From assembly GCA_013042995.1 (NCBI GenBank), contig JABDPB010000044.1, positions 1 through 46,481 of the forward strand: a DNA stretch of 46,481 bases, read 5' to 3'. The notes under the pieces were generated by a model that did no database searches, was not told the DNA's origin, and saw only the letters and a program-made list of their open reading frames with translations. Of the stretch, positions 42,823 to 46,481 are shown piece by piece (position 1 is the stretch's first letter; every line of letters begins with the position of its first letter). The translations under genes were made by a program, and so were the position numbers. This DNA is from Ignavibacteriaceae bacterium. GTDB taxonomy: Bacteria; Bacteroidota; Ignavibacteria; Ignavibacteriales; Ignavibacteriaceae.

Positions 42823-42960
42823 TCAGAAGTAGTTAGTTACTTATATAACAAGAAGTTAACATTTCAGGCGCAACAAAAACGCAACAAATTTACTTAGAGA
42901 TAAGTAAAGATTATACTAAGAGATGCAAGTTGATATAAGATAAAGGTGGCACTAAAAAAG

Positions 42961-42987
42961 CCCTTGCTACCCTAAGTATAGCAAGGG
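42961..42987 (-). terminator. Terminator of the discoidin-domain cargo gene
   Basis: CCCTTGCTA (42961-42969) pairs with TAGCAAGGG (42979-42987); on the minus strand the stem is followed by CTTTTTTAGTG. It is 27 bases past the stop of the 43014-45485 gene. Confidence 0.85.
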
Positions 42988-43013
42988 TGATGAGATACTG
43001 CTTCTTTAAATAA

Positions 43014-45485
43014 TTACTTCATTAGAATCATTTTCCGTGTACTTACAAAATCGTTAACACTCATTTTATATATATACACACCACTAGATAAATTTGAAGC
43101 ATCGAAACTAACTTCATACCTACCTGCTTGTTTTTGTTCATTAATCAACAGTGATACCTCGTTACCCAGCACATCATATACTTTCAATATTACTAATCCA
43201 GCATCAGGGATCTTGTACTTTATCACTGTTGATGGATTAAATGGATTTGGGTAATTACTATATAGCTCGTAGGTCAGCACTTCTCCTAACTCTGTGCCTC
43301 GCTTAAATAAGATAGATCCTTCAGGCACTATTCCTGCAGCAATTGTCTGCTGATTGTTTACGCTTTCTGCAAGATCTTTTGCCAATTCATCATTAGTATC
43401 ATCTCCATCTATGATTAAATCTGAGCAGTATTGTATTACATCTCCTACATCCCTTCCATCTTCTGTTACAACTGTATATTGTCCTACTTTTCCTGATACC
43501 ATATTCATTATCAATGCTGCCAGGTGTTGTTTTGCTCTATCGACCATTGGATGATTACCTTTTAAGCTTAACACTCCCTGCCAGTCCTCAAATGTTGTAT
43601 ATGTTGTGTATAGATCGTAATGTAGTGTGTAGTGTTGATGAACCAGATCAATGTAATCCCACAGATCCTGTTCTGTTTCCTGGGCATTACCTCTTCCTCT
43701 TACATATACATCAAACTGATGTTTCCAGTATCCTTTACTTCTTGCTGCATTTACTACTACTATTTCTGTAAGATCAAAGTTTACTATGCTGGTTTCACTT
43801 GAAAGGACTGTTGTCTGCTTTGGATTCTGATCTACAATGTATCCTAATGGCTCTACTATCATTACCTTGTAGTCTCCTGTTGGAACATCTGCAAATGAAT
43901 AATCTCCATTTTCATCTGTATATTGATCATCAAACTCTGCTAATGGATCTTCATTTATATCAAGCAACTTAACTGTTACATTTTTCAATTTTACTCCGTT
44001 AGATGAAACCATACCGTTAATAGCCCCATAACTCAAACAAGGAGAATAAGTTGTTGTTCCTGAGTTAACTGTAAAATTATCGTAATAGGTTGTGTAAGTA
44101 TGAAAAGCATTATAACTTGAATTATGCAAGTATAGTATTGCAGGTTGATCAGAAGCAATAACGGATCCCAGATCTTGCCATCCCAATCCAAAATCATATT
44201 TAGCATAAAGGGTGGATCCTGTTCTGATTAAACGATATTTGCCATTTGTGGCATCTGAATTTATACGTGCTGGTTCGTAAGGAGGTATATTCTTCCAAAA
44301 CCAAAGCTGGTCCTCGGCTGCATTAGAAGGATACGGAGAACCTAAAGGAAATCTTATCCTCACCATATGATATTGTGAACTACCTAACAAAACACCAAAT
44401 ACTGCTCCGCTGATATAGCCTGCTATCGGATCACTCCATCCCACTCCTATTTCAAATTCGACCTGAACATCAAAATCACCTAAAAATTCATACTTTGTTT
44501 TCATTATTGCATTCGAGGTTGCAGTATCTCCATCAAGTGAAAGAATTGCCCGGTTGTTTTGACTTACTGTTCCATTTCCAGAACTACCAATGAACCACTT
44601 ACATTCATCGATAGTTGTTCCATCAAATGTATCACTTATATCTGTGACTCCTTCATTAAGAATAAAATTAACTGAATTAGTACCACTCGGTAGCAAAGTG
44701 GTTACTATTGGATTTTCATTTGCGTGATATCCTAATGGCTCTACTATCATTACCTTGTAGTCACCTGCAGGAACATCAACGAAAGAATACTCTCCATTTG
44801 AATCTGTTATTTGGTTGTCAAATCCTGCAGTCGTTCCTGTAATATCAAGCAGTTTAACAGTAACATCCTGTAAGCCTATCCCATTCATAAGTACTGTGCC
44901 AAAGATTTCACCTCTTGCCTGCGTTGAAGAGTAAACTTGGAGCTCATTCAAATGTGCCCAATGATGACCACTGGGTATCGTCACTTTCACATATCTCATT
45001 TCTAAATTAGGATCAAGATATATGTCATCTACATTGTCAGTTGTATCCCCGGGAAAATCTGTGGGATCATCCCATAATATCCCAGTCTGGATATGATACC
45101 AATTTATGTTATCTATACTATATTCAAGGATATAATCAACATAATGAGTTGAGTCATAAGCTGGATGATTTGGTCCTTCAAGATAAATTCGCTCTACACT
45201 GTATACATCCTCTAGATCCACCATTATCCAGTGTGGATTTTGTGGTGTTCCTTGGGAAGGTGCAGACCAAATAGTACTACTTAAACCATCTACAGCCGAA
45301 TGTGGACCATATGTTTCAAACGGATGATAGCTTGCACTTGCCGTGGCAGGTTTGTTAAGAGCAACGTTTGTGCTGGCATTGGCGTTAAGTGTGAAGACAA
45401 AAAAAACTAGTACTACCATCTGTAAAAACAGTCGTAATTTAAAAGTCATTTTAAAAAGAAAATAAAAACTGAATAAGTTTATCAC
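43014..45485 (-). CDS. Secreted F5/8 type C (discoidin) domain protein with T9SS sorting domain
   Basis: 823 residues. After a signal segment (hydrophobic about 17-37) lies a discoidin/F5/8C domain ('NVALNKPATASASYHPFETYGPHSA' region, about 40-190), which usually binds carbohydrates or lipids. Two carboxypeptidase-regulatory-like beta domains flank a lectin/laminin-like segment (about 295-480, 'DGTTIDECKWFIGSSGNGTV'); both contain 'DYKVMIVEPLGY'. Residues about 582-725 form an uncharacterised region with 'SKGYWKHQFDVYVRGRGN'. The T9SS sorting domain closes the protein (NYPNPFNPSTVIKYKI, ending RKMILMK). The start is GTG at 45485, supported by GGAGGG five bases upstream; an ATG at 45449 lacks a site. 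Likely a surface-exposed adhesin or binding protein. Confidence 0.88.
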   Translation of the reverse strand: MINLFSFYFLFKMTFKLRLFLQMVVLVFFVFTLNANASTNVALNKPATASASYHPFETYGPHSAVDGLSSTIWSAPSQGTPQNPHWIMVDLEDVYSVERIYLEGPNHPAYDSTHYVDYILEYSIDNINWYHIQTGILWDDPTDFPGDTTDNVDDIYLDPNLEMRYVKVTIPSGHHWAHLNELQVYSSTQARGEIFGTVLMNGIGLQDVTVKLLDITGTTAGFDNQITDSNGEYSFVDVPAGDYKVMIVEPLGYHANENPIVTTLLPSGTNSVNFILNEGVTDISDTFDGTTIDECKWFIGSSGNGTVSQNNRAILSLDGDTATSNAIMKTKYEFLGDFDVQVEFEIGVGWSDPIAGYISGAVFGVLLGSSQYHMVRIRFPLGSPYPSNAAEDQLWFWKNIPPYEPARINSDATNGKYRLIRTGSTLYAKYDFGLGWQDLGSVIASDQPAILYLHNSSYNAFHTYTTYYDNFTVNSGTTTYSPCLSYGAINGMVSSNGVKLKNVTVKLLDINEDPLAEFDDQYTDENGDYSFADVPTGDYKVMIVEPLGYIVDQNPKQTTVLSSETSIVNFDLTEIVVVNAARSKGYWKHQFDVYVRGRGNAQETEQDLWDYIDLVHQHYTLHYDLYTTYTTFEDWQGVLSLKGNHPMVDRAKQHLAALIMNMVSGKVGQYTVVTEDGRDVGDVIQYCSDLIIDGDDTNDELAKDLAESVNNQQTIAAGIVPEGSILFKRGTELGEVLTYELYSNYPNPFNPSTVIKYKIPDAGLVILKVYDVLGNEVSLLINEQKQAGRYEVSFDASNLSSGVYIYKMSVNDFVSTRKMILMK

Positions 45486-45490
45486 AGTAG

Positions 45491-45496
45491 CCCTCC
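45491..45496 (-). promoter_or_regulatory. Ribosome binding site that fixes the GTG start
   Basis: GGAGGG on the minus strand, five bases (CTACT) before the GTG at 45485. It supports the longer protein over the ATG at 45449. Confidence 0.6.
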
Positions 45497-45966
45497 TTCA
45501 AATTATTTTTAATTAAAAATGTTGCCTACAATTGTAAAGTGAAAACTCTTTCTTACCTCCTTTCTTGAGAATTTACTTTTATTGCATATGCTATACTTTT
45601 AAGGATCTATTCAATTGATAAAATATTCTTGGGAAATATTTACATTTTTGATAAGTAATGTCTTCTGCCCTCAGTTAGATTTACTTAACTCTACTCCTTG
45701 GGAAAAGCACAATATATTGGAAGGAAGAAAAGAGAACCGTATTCTACACGTTTCTCCTAAGGGTAGAACAATATGTACTAAAATAATTGTTTTTACTTTA
45801 CCCTAATAGCAATGGTTTGTATGTGGCAAGTGATAAATGCTTTGAGATAATTCAGCATCTATTCTAATTTCAATTTTAAGCAAAAAAACACCGCCTCAAC
45901 TAAGGATTTCTTAAAGAACTTTGCGAAAAGGTATTCAGATATGGGCTGGAGATTATTTAAATAAAA

Positions 45967-46016
45967 CCCTTGCCAACTAATGATGGATGCTATTATAATT
46001 TTTAGTTTGACAAGGG
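45967..46016 (-). terminator. Inverted repeat after the 38-residue peptide gene
   Basis: CCCTTG-CCAACTAA on the left and TTAGTTTGA-CAAGGG on the right form an imperfect stem (one mismatch, one bulged base) with a 22-nt loop. On the minus strand it is followed by TTTTATTT. The stem bases CCCTTG/CAAGGG recur in the terminator at 42961. Confidence 0.5.
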
Positions 46017-46086
46017 CTACTTCTATGTCTCCCCAATATAGGATAATATTATTTTTGTTTAACGAACAATCGAAAAATTCTGTTAA

Positions 46087-46203
46087 CTAATCCTCAAATA
46101 ATTTATCTAATGCTCGTTTCTCTTTTTTTAGACTAACTAAGTGGACTATCGAAAATAATGCTACACCTAAAGTCACTATAGCTAATAAATAAATAATTGT
46201 CAT
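46087..46203 (-). CDS. 38-residue single-helix membrane peptide
   Basis: A short minus-strand frame of 38 codons from ATG 46203: 'MTIIYLLAIVTLGVALFSI' forms one hydrophobic helix, followed by a charged tail with 'LKKEKRALDKLFED'. AGAGGG lies six bases before the ATG, and a terminator-like repeat lies downstream (45967-46016). The positive inside/charged C-terminus pattern fits a single-span membrane peptide. There is some resemblance to CcoS-type oxidase assembly peptides, but their conserved tail is absent and no cytochrome oxidase genes are visible. Too short for family assignment; function unknown. Confidence 0.55.
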   Translation of the reverse strand: MTIIYLLAIVTLGVALFSIVHLVSLKKEKRALDKLFED

Positions 46204-46345
46204 CTGCGGCCCTCTAATTATTTACAAATATATATTAACAAGCTAAGTGCCATAAAATTGCTATGTACTGTGTGTTTTTTAGAACCAGATGTACATTTAT
46301 GCGAATAATTTCTATTTGATGTGTTTTATAATTAAACATAAAAAA

Positions 46346-46371
46346 CCCCCACCAACTTTCATTGATGGGGG
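46346..46371 (-). terminator. Terminator of the partial cargo gene
   Basis: CCCCCACCAA (46346-46355) pairs with TTGATGGGGG (46362-46371) in a 10-bp stem with one wobble and a 6-nt loop; on the minus strand TTTTTT follows directly. It lies 20 bases past the stop of the gene at 46391. Confidence 0.9.
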
Positions 46372-46390
46372 CTTTGAATATTCTCTCACT

Positions 46391-46481
46391 CTATTTCATC
46401 AAAATCATTTTCTTAACAGATACAAACTTATCTGCCCTTAACTCATAGATATACATACCAGTAGCCACGGTTCTTGCATCC
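46391..46481 (-). CDS. Partial T9SS cargo protein, C-terminal end only
   Basis: Only the last 29 codons and the stop are inside the window; the gene continues past the right edge. The tail 'RTVATGMYIYELRADKF', then 'VSVKKMILMK', matches the end of the other T9SS sorting domains here. Upstream domains cannot be seen. Its terminator is at 46346-46371. Confidence 0.85.
   Translation of the reverse strand, partial: DARTVATGMYIYELRADKFVSVKKMILMK

Larger units (their letters stand above)
42552..43013. other. Intergenic region with relic and direct repeats
   Basis: 462 bp between the small membrane protein gene and the convergent discoidin-domain cargo gene. It holds a 12-residue PP2C-like relic (42784-42822), two copies of CGCAACAAA 11 bases apart (42869 and 42880), a small hairpin (42891-42906) and the terminator (42961-42987). 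No intact gene is supported. Confidence 0.6.
45486..46086. other. Intergenic region without a supported gene
   Basis: 601 bp between the discoidin-domain gene and the 38-residue peptide gene. It contains the ribosome site of the former (45491-45496) and the terminator-like inverted repeat 45967-46016. Plus-strand open frames here have no ribosome site or recognisable motif. The DNA is AT-rich with no clear repeats beyond those listed. Confidence 0.5.

Noticed and set aside
45615..45806. 63-codon plus-strand open frame in the right intergenic region
   Set aside because: No ribosome site, no signal or domain, codon use unlike neighbours; kept out.
1..46481. tRNA, rRNA, CRISPR arrays, transposase genes
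   Set aside because: No tRNA cloverleaf arms, rRNA-like blocks, spaced identical repeats or DDE/tyrosine transposase motifs were seen in a read of both strands; a covariance-model scan would be needed to be certain.

Overview
The window is AT-rich bacterial DNA from the Bacteroidota/Chlorobiota side of the FCB group, most likely an Ignavibacteria-type organism. The best evidence is seven secreted proteins (one cut by the right edge) ending in the type IX secretion C-terminal sorting domain, in the 'NYPNPFNPxTTI' form, closing with a short Lys-Lys-Met/Leu-Leu/Ile-Leu-like tail. A SusC/RagA-type N-terminal domain on the TonB receptor, a five-part hybrid two-component regulator (HTCS) and a gingipain-like C25 protein agree with this. 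No species-level assignment can be made from the sequence alone. No secretion-machine gene of the type IX system is visible here.

Layout. Bases 1-24522 are all on the minus strand: a T9SS cargo protein, a TonB-dependent receptor and a lipoprotein; a DUF1028 cargo protein; PBP1c (pbpC) and a thioester-type alpha-2-macroglobulin lipoprotein; a small lipoprotein; a 1400-residue HTCS; an M28 aminopeptidase-like cargo protein; and a BNR-repeat cargo protein. Bases 24867-33709 are on the plus strand: a glycosyltransferase and a methyltransferase that overlap, a compact nucleoside-salvage operon (cdd, tdk, nupC, punA), secD-secF, and a single-RRM RNA-binding protein. Bases 33954-41899 are minus again: a C25 (gingipain-like) cargo protein, dodecin and a YegP-like protein, then a membrane polyferredoxin and a Tat-exported DUF362 protein, with a divergent small membrane protein at 42033. 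The right end holds an 823-residue discoidin-domain cargo protein, a 38-residue membrane peptide and the 3' end of another cargo gene.

How it fits together. The window is dominated by envelope and surface biology: secreted proteases and adhesin-like proteins, a defence/repair pair (A2M traps proteases, PBP1c makes peptidoglycan), SecDF for export, and a probable extracytoplasmic electron-transfer locus. The salvage operon would import nucleosides and convert them (cytidine to uridine, thymidine to dTMP, purine nucleosides to bases).

The features most worth following up are: three helically phased 10-bp direct repeats plus a 20-bp palindrome upstream of the lipoprotein/A2M/PBP1c genes and directly downstream of the HTCS gene; an internal twin-arginine-like motif inside the polyferredoxin; two intergenic relics that read as the tail of a PP2C/SpoIIE-type phosphatase on either side of the electron-transfer locus; and the unannotated 38-residue membrane peptide. 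No tRNA, rRNA, CRISPR array or intact insertion sequence was seen.
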